DNA from: Methanobrevibacter sp.
GTDB taxonomy: Archaea > Methanobacteriota > Methanobacteria > Methanobacteriales > Methanobacteriaceae
Direction: 5' to 3'
Assembly (NCBI GenBank): GCA_016838945.1
Contig: JADLKP010000002.1
Span: 1 to 50,436 of the forward strand
DNA: 50,436 nt
Under the pieces are notes generated by a model. That model searched no databases and was not told where the DNA came from. It was given only the letters and a program-made list of their open reading frames with translations. Shown in pieces: positions 8,393 through 15,329 of this stretch. How positions within the stretch are numbered: the first letter of the stretch is position 1; every line of letters begins with the position of its first letter. The position numbers and the translations under genes were made by a program.

Positions 8393-9505
8393 TCATCCTT
8401 TCTTAATTATTCCAAGTGCAGGCTGTCCTCCTGTAGTATGCTTTGCAAAATAGGACTGAACACTGAATTTTCTATCTTGCAAATGTCCAGGATAACTTCC
8501 ATCCTTTTTAATTTTACCTAAACTATTAAGGGCCCTTACATATTTGGTTTTAATATTGATGATGTCAATATACTCATAATGGCCTATAAAATCATCATCA
8601 ATTTCCTCACCTGCACCGCTATAAGCAATATGCCATATTACAGCAGTGTTAGGGTCTTCCAATAATTTTCCTATTTTTTCAAATCTTTCCTCATCAGTTT
8701 TACCCATGTCTGAAAAATTAACCCATTTGATGGTTAATTTAATCCCTGTAAGCTTGCTGATTTTTGCTATCGCAGTATTGATTCCCTGATGACTTGTTCC
8801 TTTACTTGTGCTGCCGGCAAATTTTGCTATTTCCTTTTCACTGAATTTGGTTATGCCAAATTTCTTTAGTGCCTGGCGTGTAGTATGTGGACCACAAAGA
8901 GATTTTGTGCATTGGCCTAATTTGTTACATCCTAAAGTGAGGTAATGTGGTTGTGAAACAAACCTAATTTTTTTAGATATTGCTGCTTTTTTACTGGTTG
9001 ATGTAGATTTCTTATTGTCTTTTTTTGAAGTTTCCTTACTGGTTTGTTTTACTGCAACATATCCCTTGTTAAAATTGCAATAGTTGGGCAACTTGCCATT
9101 TTTATTTAGGAACACTATAATTTTAGACAAGCAATATAGGAACAGCTCAAATGATACCTTAATCTGAAGGCTAGGCACAGTCACAAACCTTGGCACCCTA
9201 TGATATTTCCTGCAAAAATTTAGGAAATTGTCAATCATGATCATGTAATCCTTCTTGACAACATCAACATTCTTGATAGTGTCAGCATAAGCTTTATCAG
9301 GATGGTAGATTATGACATTCATCAAATCATAACTTGAATGTTTCATCTTATCCTGAATCATTGTTGAAAATAGGTATGCTATGCTATACGGTGAAATGGT
9401 TTCACCAGTGCTAAGTGTGCATGCTCGGGGTATTTTCTTGTTTTTTTCCATGTAGGTTTTGATTTGTTCTGCTTCGAGGATTAATGCTTTTTTATCGTAT
9501 TTCAT
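8393..9505 (-). CDS. Pseudomurein endoisopeptidase (PeiR/PeiW-type lytic enzyme)
   Basis: 370 residues. Two N-terminal repeats (about 1-65 and 83-148, each with a PR/LP-x-x-CxxxxG-type pattern) resemble pseudomurein-binding repeats. A lysine/serine-rich linker (150-180) follows, then a C39/C71-like cysteine peptidase domain. Cys204 in SLCGPHTTRQAL, His309 in IGHYEYIDI and a nearby Asp fit the Cys-His-Asp triad known for PeiW, PeiP and PeiR. Such enzymes cut the isopeptide bond of pseudomurein and lyse Methanobacteriales. It sits between the adhesin locus and the holin and overlaps the 9492-9644 gene. It identifies the host as a pseudomurein-walled methanogen. Confidence 0.9.
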   Translation of the reverse strand: MKYDKKALILEAEQIKTYMEKNKKIPRACTLSTGETISPYSIAYLFSTMIQDKMKHSSYDLMNVIIYHPDKAYADTIKNVDVVKKDYMIMIDNFLNFCRKYHRVPRFVTVPSLQIKVSFELFLYCLSKIIVFLNKNGKLPNYCNFNKGYVAVKQTSKETSKKDNKKSTSTSKKAAISKKIRFVSQPHYLTLGCNKLGQCTKSLCGPHTTRQALKKFGITKFSEKEIAKFAGSTSKGTSHQGINTAIAKISKLTGIKLTIKWVNFSDMGKTDEERFEKIGKLLEDPNTAVIWHIAYSGAGEEIDDDFIGHYEYIDIINIKTKYVRALNSLGKIKKDGSYPGHLQDRKFSVQSYFAKHTTGGQPALGIIKKG

Positions 9506-9644
9506 GTTTTACCTCTTGTTTTTCTTGTTTCATTTTTCGCATTTTGACGCTGCATATTACTGGTATGTCTGTTGTCATTTCGCAGTCATATTCTACATTA
9601 GGGTTGTAGAATACGCAGTTTAGGCAAGGGTTATTAGTTGTCAT
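9492..9644 (-). CDS. Small four-cysteine protein
   Basis: 50 residues from the ATG at 9644: MTTNNPCLNCVFYNP, then further cysteines, then a basic tail. CxxC plus two more cysteines suggests zinc binding. A longer frame to 9746 exists, but its extra 34 codons run antisense through the silent adhesin cassette and the recombination site, so I reject it. The stop overlaps the endoisopeptidase start, which suggests coupling. Function unknown. Confidence 0.55.
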   Translation of the reverse strand: MTTNNPCLNCVFYNPNVEYDCEMTTDIPVICSVKMRKMKQEKQEVKHEIR

Positions 9645-9668
9645 AATTTTTATCCTAATTTTTTTTGT

Positions 9669-9692
9669 TTCGGTATACACCGGTTTAACTGA
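9669..9692 (+). repeat. Inversion site of silent adhesin cassette 1
   Basis: Left arm TTCGGTATACA, centre CC, right arm GGTTTAACTGA. The left arm differs at one position from the expressed-gene site (11777-11800); the right arm matches at 7 of 11. It lies at the same codon position (tac-acc-ggt, Tyr-Thr-Gly) as in the other two cassettes and in inverted orientation to the expressed gene. Confidence 0.75.
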
Positions 9693-10392
9693 CAGTACGG
9701 GTAAGTGTAGTGTCCTTGTTAATGTTTCTGCCGACACCAGTTTCACAGCCTCATATTCTACTGTGACTGCTAGTTGTACTGTAACTGTCGGACCATCATA
9801 CCTATTCTACGATGCTTGTGATACTGATAACACTAACCTATACGATACAACTACTAACTGGACAAAATCCTCCTTCCTTTTTGACTCCACTAACAGTTGC
9901 TATGCGATGTCAAGAACATCAAGCCCAAGTGGAATGTGTACCTTATGGATAAAGGATTTAACAGTAACTGACCAAGTCAAAATAACTGTAGATATGAAAA
10001 TCGGTACAAGTGGCTCACAAAATACTCAAGCAGGCCCACTTGTAATGAACAGTGCCAAGAACAAGGGTTTCATCACTATGATAGAAGCTTGGAGTTCAAT
10101 TACAGGAGCATACAGTCTTGGAACAATCAATGCACCAACTGGTTCTCACGGAACAAAACTAATAAATGACCAAAGTCTTGGTGTGAATGCAAAAAATTAT
10201 TGGCTGACCTATGAATTAATAATTGATGGTTCAAGTGTTGAACTGAACATTTACAATGGTTCAACTCTTATCAAGACTGGTACAATTACAAGTAGCCAAT
10301 TAGACAGTACTGGCAACATTGTCGGTTTCTTGATGAGTTATGACGTTGGGGCTAAAAGTTTAGTTAAGAATATTAAGGTAGAAGCATTATAA
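9682..10392 (+). CDS. Silent adhesin C-terminal cassette 1 (no start of its own)
   Basis: Open frame of 236 codons from the crossover point. It encodes the second half of an Ig-like domain (TDSTGKCSVLVNVSADTSFTASY, ending SCTVTV), then a jelly-roll/LamG-like domain from YLFYDACDTDN to the conserved terminus KNIKVEAL. It is on the strand opposite to the late operon, has no proper start or ribosome binding site, and abuts cassette 2. It aligns end to end with the C-terminus of the expressed adhesin (11092-12090). An intact frame without a start is what a silent, invertible cassette should look like. A minimal annotation might call only 9763-10392. Confidence 0.85.
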   Translation, partial: GLTDSTGKCSVLVNVSADTSFTASYSTVTASCTVTVGPSYLFYDACDTDNTNLYDTTTNWTKSSFLFDSTNSCYAMSRTSSPSGMCTLWIKDLTVTDQVKITVDMKIGTSGSQNTQAGPLVMNSAKNKGFITMIEAWSSITGAYSLGTINAPTGSHGTKLINDQSLGVNAKNYWLTYELIIDGSSVELNIYNGSTLIKTGTITSSQLDSTGNIVGFLMSYDVGAKSLVKNIKVEAL

Positions 10393-10397
10393 TTGGG

Positions 10398-10421
10398 TTC
10401 TTTAAGCACCTGTATAACGAA
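10398..10421 (+). repeat. Inversion site of silent adhesin cassette 2
   Basis: Left arm TTCTTTAAGCA, centre CC, right arm TGTATAACGAA. Centre plus right arm are identical to the expressed-gene site on the opposite strand. It begins six bases after the cassette 1 stop and keeps the same reading phase (agc-acc-tgt, Ser-Thr-Cys). Confidence 0.85.
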
Positions 10422-11097
10422 TAATAACGGATTGGCTAGTGTAACAGTAAATAATGTTATTGCAGATACAACATTTACCGCCTCTTACCAATCTGCAAGT
10501 GCAACCTGTACAGTTACCGTTCAAACTGGTCCATTGTTCTTTGATGACTGTTCTACTGATAGAAGTAGTGAATACACAAAAGTGAACAATTACTGCACAT
10601 TCAGTTATAACAGCAATGGTTACTATGTCTTGACAAAATCAAGCAGTAATGGTACAAGTGGAATTAAAATCATTAATACTCAATTCCCAAAAAATGTGAA
10701 GATAACAGTAGACATACAAATGAAGTCAACTGGTAACTTGCAACCTAAACTGGTCTTTATGGATACAACCCAAACCTACGGATATGTAAGCAGATTAACC
10801 TGTATCAACGGTAAAGCCAGTATCATAAATGGTAGTTTCACAGGAGAAGGAAACAGTATCACTGGTGACATAACTATATCGCAAAGCACTAATACTTGGT
10901 ACACTTTTGAATTTATCAAGAACAATAATGATTTGACATTCAACATCTACAATACAGCTAATGGTACATTGATTAAATCCCTAACTGGTACTGGCAGTCA
11001 AACATTCTCTGATAATGCAAATACTGTAGGATTAGCAGTCAGTTATGACTCTTCAAAATACTTTTGGTTTAAAAACTTGAAAGTAGAAGCTTTATAA
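10411..11097 (+). CDS. Silent adhesin C-terminal cassette 2 (no start of its own)
   Basis: 228 codons from the crossover. The Ig-like half CITNNNGLASVTVNN... ends TCTVTV, followed by a jelly-roll-like domain from PLFFDDCSTDRSSEY to KNLKVEAL. The frame is open back to the cassette 1 stop at 10392, beginning with TTG but without a ribosome binding site. It converges with the expressed adhesin gene; the two stop codons share the palindrome TTATAA at 11092-11097. Overall layout matches cassette 1 and the expressed C-terminus, but the surface-forming middle part differs almost completely in sequence, as expected for alternative receptor-binding domains. Confidence 0.87.
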   Translation, partial: CITNNNGLASVTVNNVIADTTFTASYQSASATCTVTVQTGPLFFDDCSTDRSSEYTKVNNYCTFSYNSNGYYVLTKSSSNGTSGIKIINTQFPKNVKITVDIQMKSTGNLQPKLVFMDTTQTYGYVSRLTCINGKASIINGSFTGEGNSITGDITISQSTNTWYTFEFIKNNNDLTFNIYNTANGTLIKSLTGTGSQTFSDNANTVGLAVSYDSSKYFWFKNLKVEAL

Positions 11098-11109
11098 TGC
11101 TTCTACTTT
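11080..11109. terminator. Convergent cassette-end inverted repeat
   Basis: AAAGTAGAAGC (11080-11090) and GCTTCTACTTT (11099-11109) flank an 8-base centre. The repeat arises because both cassettes end in codons for KVEAL followed by TAA. It may act as a two-way terminator or an RNA stability hairpin. It could also be only a by-product of inverted duplication. Confidence 0.5.
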
Positions 11110-12090
11110 TATGTCTTTGACGTAATATTTGGATACATTCCACCATAATATAGTGATTCCTGGTTTTGTGTCGGATTGTATTGCTTTGGTTGGTGTGATT
11201 GCAGAACCGGAGTAAAGAGTGTTGTCATTTGCGTCTTTGATTGAATAGGTTACTTTCCCATTTGTGACTGTTGCTATATGTGTTAACCATTCGTTACGAT
11301 GATTGGTACCGATATTAGATTGAATACTGTCACTTCCGCCTTGGTTTATGGTAATGTTACCTCCATCGCTTCCACCAGTATAGTGCATATAGTAGATACT
11401 GTACATTCCGTTGCTTCCTTTGTAAGCATAACCTGTACCTCCACGGTCTGTAGTATTGTAATGCTTTGTCTTAAAACTCATAACATAACTGTTTTCACCT
11501 GCAAGACTGCCTATTGCCATCATACTCTGTCCACCACTTGCAGAACCATTGTTCGCGAGTATGTAGCAACTATTAGAGGAGTCAAAAGTGAGAGAGGGAT
11601 TTGTACTGCCCCTTAAAGTCAATACACTATAATTGCTTGTATTATCCACAGCACAGTCATCATAGAATAAGTAACTGCTTACTGTTACTATACAAGTATC
11701 AGATGCATTGGAGTAATTACAAGTGAATGTGGTTTCAGATGAAACAGAAACAGTCACAGTAACTATCCCTTCGTTGTTCGTTATACAGGTGTATAACGAA
11801 GAGTCAGACCCAGTCACAGTAACAGTTGCCCCACTCTTCGGAGCATAGTTTTCTTGTAATGTTATTTCTAGTGTTGCTGTTCCACCAACAGCAACATACG
11901 AATCCTCACTAAACTCGATATGGTAACAACTGCCACCACCAGTCTGAATATTACTTATTTCACCAATCAAACCCAGTAATCCAGTAGAAGAGTCATAACT
12001 TGCAGTAACTCCTTTCTGCCCCAACTCATAAATCAACTGGTCTTTCATCTCCAAAAGAGAACCATTAAGTGTACTTGTATCATTCGGCAT
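11092..12090 (-). CDS. Expressed tail adhesin with invertible C-terminus
   Basis: 332 residues. Residues 1-50 are an attachment region. Residues 55-137 form an Ig/Big-like domain (YHIEFSEDSYVAVGGTATLEITL... ending DTCIVTV). Residues 139-332 form a jelly-roll/LamG-like domain ending VKDIKVEAL. The 24-bp inversion site lies over codons 97-104, so recombination would keep residues 1-101 and replace the rest. It is the last fibre gene of the tail module, directly after a collagen-like gene whose stop (TAA) touches its ATG. By position and domain type it is the receptor-binding tip; the ligand is unknown. Swapping in cassette 2 or 1 would give 329 or 337 residues. Confidence 0.87.
   Translation of the reverse strand: MPNDTSTLNGSLLEMKDQLIYELGQKGVTASYDSSTGLLGLIGEISNIQTGGGSCYHIEFSEDSYVAVGGTATLEITLQENYAPKSGATVTVTGSDSSLYTCITNNEGIVTVTVSVSSETTFTCNYSNASDTCIVTVSSYLFYDDCAVDNTSNYSVLTLRGSTNPSLTFDSSNSCYILANNGSASGGQSMMAIGSLAGENSYVMSFKTKHYNTTDRGGTGYAYKGSNGMYSIYYMHYTGGSDGGNITINQGGSDSIQSNIGTNHRNEWLTHIATVTNGKVTYSIKDANDNTLYSGSAITPTKAIQSDTKPGITILWWNVSKYYVKDIKVEAL
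11777..11800 (-). repeat. Inversion site in the expressed adhesin gene
   Basis: Perfect dyad: arms TTCGTTATACA and TGTATAACGAA around a 2-base centre (CC on the coding strand). It encodes SLYTCITN in the Ig-like domain. It is inverted relative to the sites at 9669-9692 and 10398-10421. Two-base centre and 11-bp arms recall serine invertase sites; 8-bp arms with an 8-base spacer would equally suit a tyrosine recombinase. Confidence 0.85.
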
Positions 12091-12585
12091 TTATGAACCA
12101 CTTCCATTAATATACAATATTGCATCACCAACCAAACCATCAACATACTCTTTCACAAGTTTCTCACTTGGCACTTTACTATCCGAAGTTGTAGCAGACC
12201 AACTTGAAACAATAGTAACAGTCGCATCACTACCATTAGTAACAGTAAAAGTAGTAGTGCTACCATTCGTAAAAGTAATAGTATAAGTATCAACCAAACC
12301 ACTTGATCCAGTCTTGGTAACAGAAGATATGCCATTACCAGTATCACCAGTATCACCTTTATCACCTTTCGCTCCATCAGACCCATCTTCACCATCAGTC
12401 ACTTGAAAATCAAAAGTGTCTCCATTGGTGAAAGTGATTCTATAGGTCTTAACCTTCCCAACAGTGCTTCTTAGTACAATGCTTTGAATACCGTTACCAG
12501 TTGCACCAGTATCCCCCTTGTCACCTTTTGGTCCAGCATCACCTACAACTTGTCCTAAATCAAAATCTTGGCCTCCATCAGCCAT
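12091..12585 (-). CDS. Collagen-like tail fibre protein
   Basis: 164 residues from MADGGQD (GGAGG nine bases upstream; an ATG six bases further up is too close to it). Two Gly-X-Y stretches, GPKGDKGDTGATGNGI and GAKGDKGDTGDTGNGI, each precede a beta-type module with the pattern TYxITFTNGxTxxFxVT. The C-terminus SDSKVPSEKLVKEYVDGLV is the short helical motif common in phage fibres. Such triple-helical spacers usually connect a baseplate to a tip protein; here the tip would be the adhesin encoded immediately downstream. Confidence 0.85.
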   Translation of the reverse strand: MADGGQDFDLGQVVGDAGPKGDKGDTGATGNGIQSIVLRSTVGKVKTYRITFTNGDTFDFQVTDGEDGSDGAKGDKGDTGDTGNGISSVTKTGSSGLVDTYTITFTNGSTTTFTVTNGSDATVTIVSSWSATTSDSKVPSEKLVKEYVDGLVGDAILYINGSGS

Positions 12586-12587
12586 TA

Positions 12588-13100
12588 TCATTTACCTCCT
12601 ATTTGTGGATTTGTTGAATAAATCAAATGTCCTTGCTCGTTGATATGGTAAGGATTCAATGTTCCTGTCGGCAATGTTACAATCAAATGCCCCTCATCAT
12701 TTATCCTGAAGCTGCCTACCATCACCACACCAGAGCCTCCACTTCCCCCTCCTTCGATTGTTATGTTACCGCTTCCAAGCAGGGATTGGTGGTTTATTGT
12801 TTTCAAGTTAGTACCACTAACCAGTAAGTCCTGTTTTGTGTCATCATGGACTGTTCTTCCGACAGCACCATAGCATACTACATCATAGATGCTGTTGTTC
12901 ATGAACCCTATCACAACAGTATCTCCTACTTGAAGTTTTGCACCATCAAGGATTGGGACATTTGTATGTTCCGTTTCCTCATCCGCTTCTTTTACGGTGC
13001 AGTAATGTTCTTGCAGTTTCGTGACTGTTGCATATTTTTCAACTGTGACAGTCACATTATCGTCTATTAAGACTTGCAGGTTATTGTATAAATCGGACAT
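12588..13100 (-). CDS. Baseplate spike/fibre protein with OB-like N-terminus
   Basis: 170 residues. The N-terminal strand-rich part (VTVEKYATVTKLQEHYCTVKE ... LQVGDTVVIGFMNNSIYDVV) resembles the OB-fold of phage spike proteins. It is followed by KQDLLVSGTNLKTINHQSLLGSGNITIEGGG, a motif frequent in tail fibres, and a short repeat of LIVTLPTGTLNPYHINEQGHLIY. It probably bridges baseplate and fibre. The stop TGA overlaps the region of the next start. Confidence 0.65.
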   Translation of the reverse strand: MSDLYNNLQVLIDDNVTVTVEKYATVTKLQEHYCTVKEADEETEHTNVPILDGAKLQVGDTVVIGFMNNSIYDVVCYGAVGRTVHDDTKQDLLVSGTNLKTINHQSLLGSGNITIEGGGSGGSGVVMVGSFRINDEGHLIVTLPTGTLNPYHINEQGHLIYSTNPQIGGK

Positions 13101-13139
13101 ATTGATCTCTCTTTATAATTTCTTGCTGAATAATTTCAT

Positions 13140-14282
13140 TCATACGCCCCATTCGACTTGCCCATGAACAGTCACATTGCTTTGTGTAGCACCAGTATTT
13201 GATTTCAACCAGATTGTCCCATCAGCACCAATCTGAATAATGATATTCGCACTATTTACGAAGTAAAAAGTGGATTTGATTGGGGCTATGTCTGATAAAG
13301 GATTACTGCTACCATACTGTCCAAAGGTTGTCGAGACAACATTTCTTACGAGACCATCCAGTATCAATCTGCCATGATTCCCATCCGTATAAGCAACAAT
13401 CTTATTAGACTCGGCAGACCATACCTTTTTCCAACCCCTGACGAAAATCTGAGTGGAACTTGTATTTGCTGAAAAAGTGACCAAACCCCAGTCATTGCAA
13501 GTAACAGACCATGAAGCAATTCCTTCGTTGTTCGTTATACTGCTGCTTACCGAAGTCCCGTTACGATACAATGTCAAACTCTTACCCTCAACAGCATCAC
13601 CATGAATATCAGTACACCTGCAAGACACAGTAATATTCGTATCAATAGTAGGATTATAGTCACTAGCATACAATTCATAGAAGAAAACACCATCATCAGC
13701 ATTCTCCAAAATACTCAACCTGCCATCAATAACACTCAAGCTACTAGCCAAACCAGTAACATTAGATTGTGCTATGCTCCCACTAACATCAGCACTGCTG
13801 GACTGGAACACAAAACTCAAGCCAGAGACAACAGCATTACGTGGGATAGTTACAACAATATCATACTCCTTCAACACCTTCAACTCAGGAACATTGCTCA
13901 AATCATCATAATTCAAGTTACTAGCTATAGGACTGGTTCCCCCCTTATTAGCAATGTAGAAACTGACCTGTCCTGTAGCGGTCAACTTGATTGATTTGAA
14001 ACCGCCGAAACGGTTGAAGTTAGGGTAAACGGTCAACCTGTACACTTGTGCGCTGGTGGTACGGTTGGTAATTGTTGAACCGATGCTTAGGTTGCTGTTC
14101 GGTGTAATGCTCACATCCGCCACCTTAGCCATGACCACATCACTACTGTTAGGGAAAACACCATCAGTATCAGTTGGCAAGGACACATCCAATGTCCAAG
14201 CGAAAGCATTGCCAACCAGTATTCCATCATTCAAATTCTCACTATACGCTTTATTGCTGTCATTGAAAAAATTATTAGCCAT
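13140..14282 (-). CDS. Tail fibre protein with Ig-like domain
   Basis: 380 residues from MANNFFND (GGTGAG upstream). Residues 1-160 form a beta-rich region found in virion surface proteins. A loop follows (SSADVSGSIAQSNVTGLASSL). Near residues 205-270 lies an Ig-like domain whose segment SSSITNNEGIASWSV parallels the crossover segment of the adhesin. A strand-rich C-terminal domain begins GRLILDGLVRNVVS. The DNA for ITNNEG shares 19 identical bases with the adhesin gene, and a degenerate inversion site is present (13531-13554). It is likely a second receptor-binding or fibre-base protein. Confidence 0.75.
   Translation of the reverse strand: MANNFFNDSNKAYSENLNDGILVGNAFAWTLDVSLPTDTDGVFPNSSDVVMAKVADVSITPNSNLSIGSTITNRTTSAQVYRLTVYPNFNRFGGFKSIKLTATGQVSFYIANKGGTSPIASNLNYDDLSNVPELKVLKEYDIVVTIPRNAVVSGLSFVFQSSSADVSGSIAQSNVTGLASSLSVIDGRLSILENADDGVFFYELYASDYNPTIDTNITVSCRCTDIHGDAVEGKSLTLYRNGTSVSSSITNNEGIASWSVTCNDWGLVTFSANTSSTQIFVRGWKKVWSAESNKIVAYTDGNHGRLILDGLVRNVVSTTFGQYGSSNPLSDIAPIKSTFYFVNSANIIIQIGADGTIWLKSNTGATQSNVTVHGQVEWGV
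13531..13554 (-). repeat. Degenerate copy of the adhesin inversion site
   Basis: On the coding strand: left arm TTCGGTAAGCA, centre GC, right arm AGTATAACGAA. The arms match the active sites well, but the centre differs (GC instead of CC). It points the same way as the expressed-gene site, so recombination between them would delete rather than invert. Probably a relic or shared ancestry of the Ig module. Confidence 0.5.
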
Positions 14283-14488
14283 CAATACTCACCTTCCTGT
14301 ATCTCAAAATTGATTAATTCCTGATCATGCTTGTCAAAGCATGCCTTGAAGTTACTGCCTCGTACGATTATGAAATCATCATCGACAACAGCATTCGCCA
14401 CTAGCTTGTCGAAATCGTACTTAGGCCATGTGCTGTCATCGAAACAATCCATCAAATCAAACTTCAGCTTTTCCTTATCAAAATTCAT
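14282..14488 (-). CDS. Small tail-module protein, unknown
   Basis: 68 residues, acidic, no membrane segment or known motif. It lies between the gpI-like baseplate gene and the fibre gene, with its stop overlapping the fibre start (ATGA-type coupling), so it is translated with the tail genes. It could be a fibre chaperone or a small baseplate part. Confidence 0.6.
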   Translation of the reverse strand: MNFDKEKLKFDLMDCFDDSTWPKYDFDKLVANAVVDDDFIIVRGSNFKACFDKHDQELINFEIQEGEY

Positions 14489-14494
14489 AATACC

Positions 14495-15313
14495 TTATCC
14501 TGTTGTGATTAAAATGTTTCCCTTAATGGATATGAATTCTTCAAGCAAACTTAGGAAGTTTTCATCCCAACCATCATCAGGTATAATGATACTGGTTGTA
14601 CCCTGCGCCAACCTATTATATACGAGATTAACTCCTTCCTTATCGACCAATAGGTCTGTTGTTATGTCCGTATCCTCATTATCATAAGCCTTCAAAGTGT
14701 CATTAGAGAATCGTGGAACATCATACTTCCTATGGTCTACTGTGTGGATAGTGTTCAATAGTGCAGTGCTTACCTCTGCACTTCCGAAAGCATTGCCGAA
14801 AGCCACTAGTAAATCCTTCATAGTTAATAACTGATGGTTCTTAAGGTAGAGGAAGATGCGGTATTCCTCATCAGTCAATACCCTAGTGTAAGTGTCGCCT
14901 CCATCAGCATAGGACAAGTGAGGCCTAACCAGATTATAGGACCTTCCCCAGAACACATCCAAACTGTTCAACACATCACATGCAACTGTCTCGGTGACCC
15001 ATTCCCCCTCCACATAGGAATACCTGGTGAAAGAAACATCGGATGTGGTGTATTGCGGAACATAATAAGTATGATTGGTGTCCGCTTCTTCAGGCAAACC
15101 CTTCACAATCTCCACTTCTCCAATGCTGCAGTCAAGTATAGAGTAGTCAATGCGGAACTGGGTCACAAGATCATTCAACCTGTCGAAAGCGCCACCGATT
15201 ATTTTATAAATGAAATAACCTATCGGAGATGGTGGGTTCATGAAGTTGTTCTCAATGTCATAATAGTAATCGCAGATTTCATCACCAATTAAACTGGTAT
15301 CATCATAAGCCAT
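14495..15313 (-). CDS. Baseplate wedge protein, P2 gpI-like
   Basis: 272 residues. Two features fit the gpI/DUF2313-type tail proteins that follow baseplate J in contractile phages: the N-terminal block (IGYFIYKIIGGAFDRLNDLVTQFR) and the segment LDVFWGRSYNLVRP with LTDEEYRIFLYLKNHQLLTMKDLLVAFGNAFG. It would form the outer wedge that holds fibres. The order J-gpI-fibre is the standard one. The start follows AGGAGGAA. Confidence 0.75.
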   Translation of the reverse strand: MAYDDTSLIGDEICDYYYDIENNFMNPPSPIGYFIYKIIGGAFDRLNDLVTQFRIDYSILDCSIGEVEIVKGLPEEADTNHTYYVPQYTTSDVSFTRYSYVEGEWVTETVACDVLNSLDVFWGRSYNLVRPHLSYADGGDTYTRVLTDEEYRIFLYLKNHQLLTMKDLLVAFGNAFGSAEVSTALLNTIHTVDHRKYDVPRFSNDTLKAYDNEDTDITTDLLVDKEGVNLVYNRLAQGTTSIIIPDDGWDENFLSLLEEFISIKGNILITTG

Positions 15314-15329
15314 ACTAAATATTCCTCCT

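Noticed and set aside
9645-9746. N-terminal extension of the small four-cysteine protein
   Set aside because: Runs antisense through the silent cassette and the inversion site; the internal ATG at 9644 gives a compact, cysteine-containing protein.
9763-11097. Plus-strand adhesin frames as independent genes
   Set aside because: They lack starts and ribosome binding sites, begin mid-Ig-domain, and align to the C-terminus of the expressed adhesin, so they are cassettes rather than stand-alone genes.
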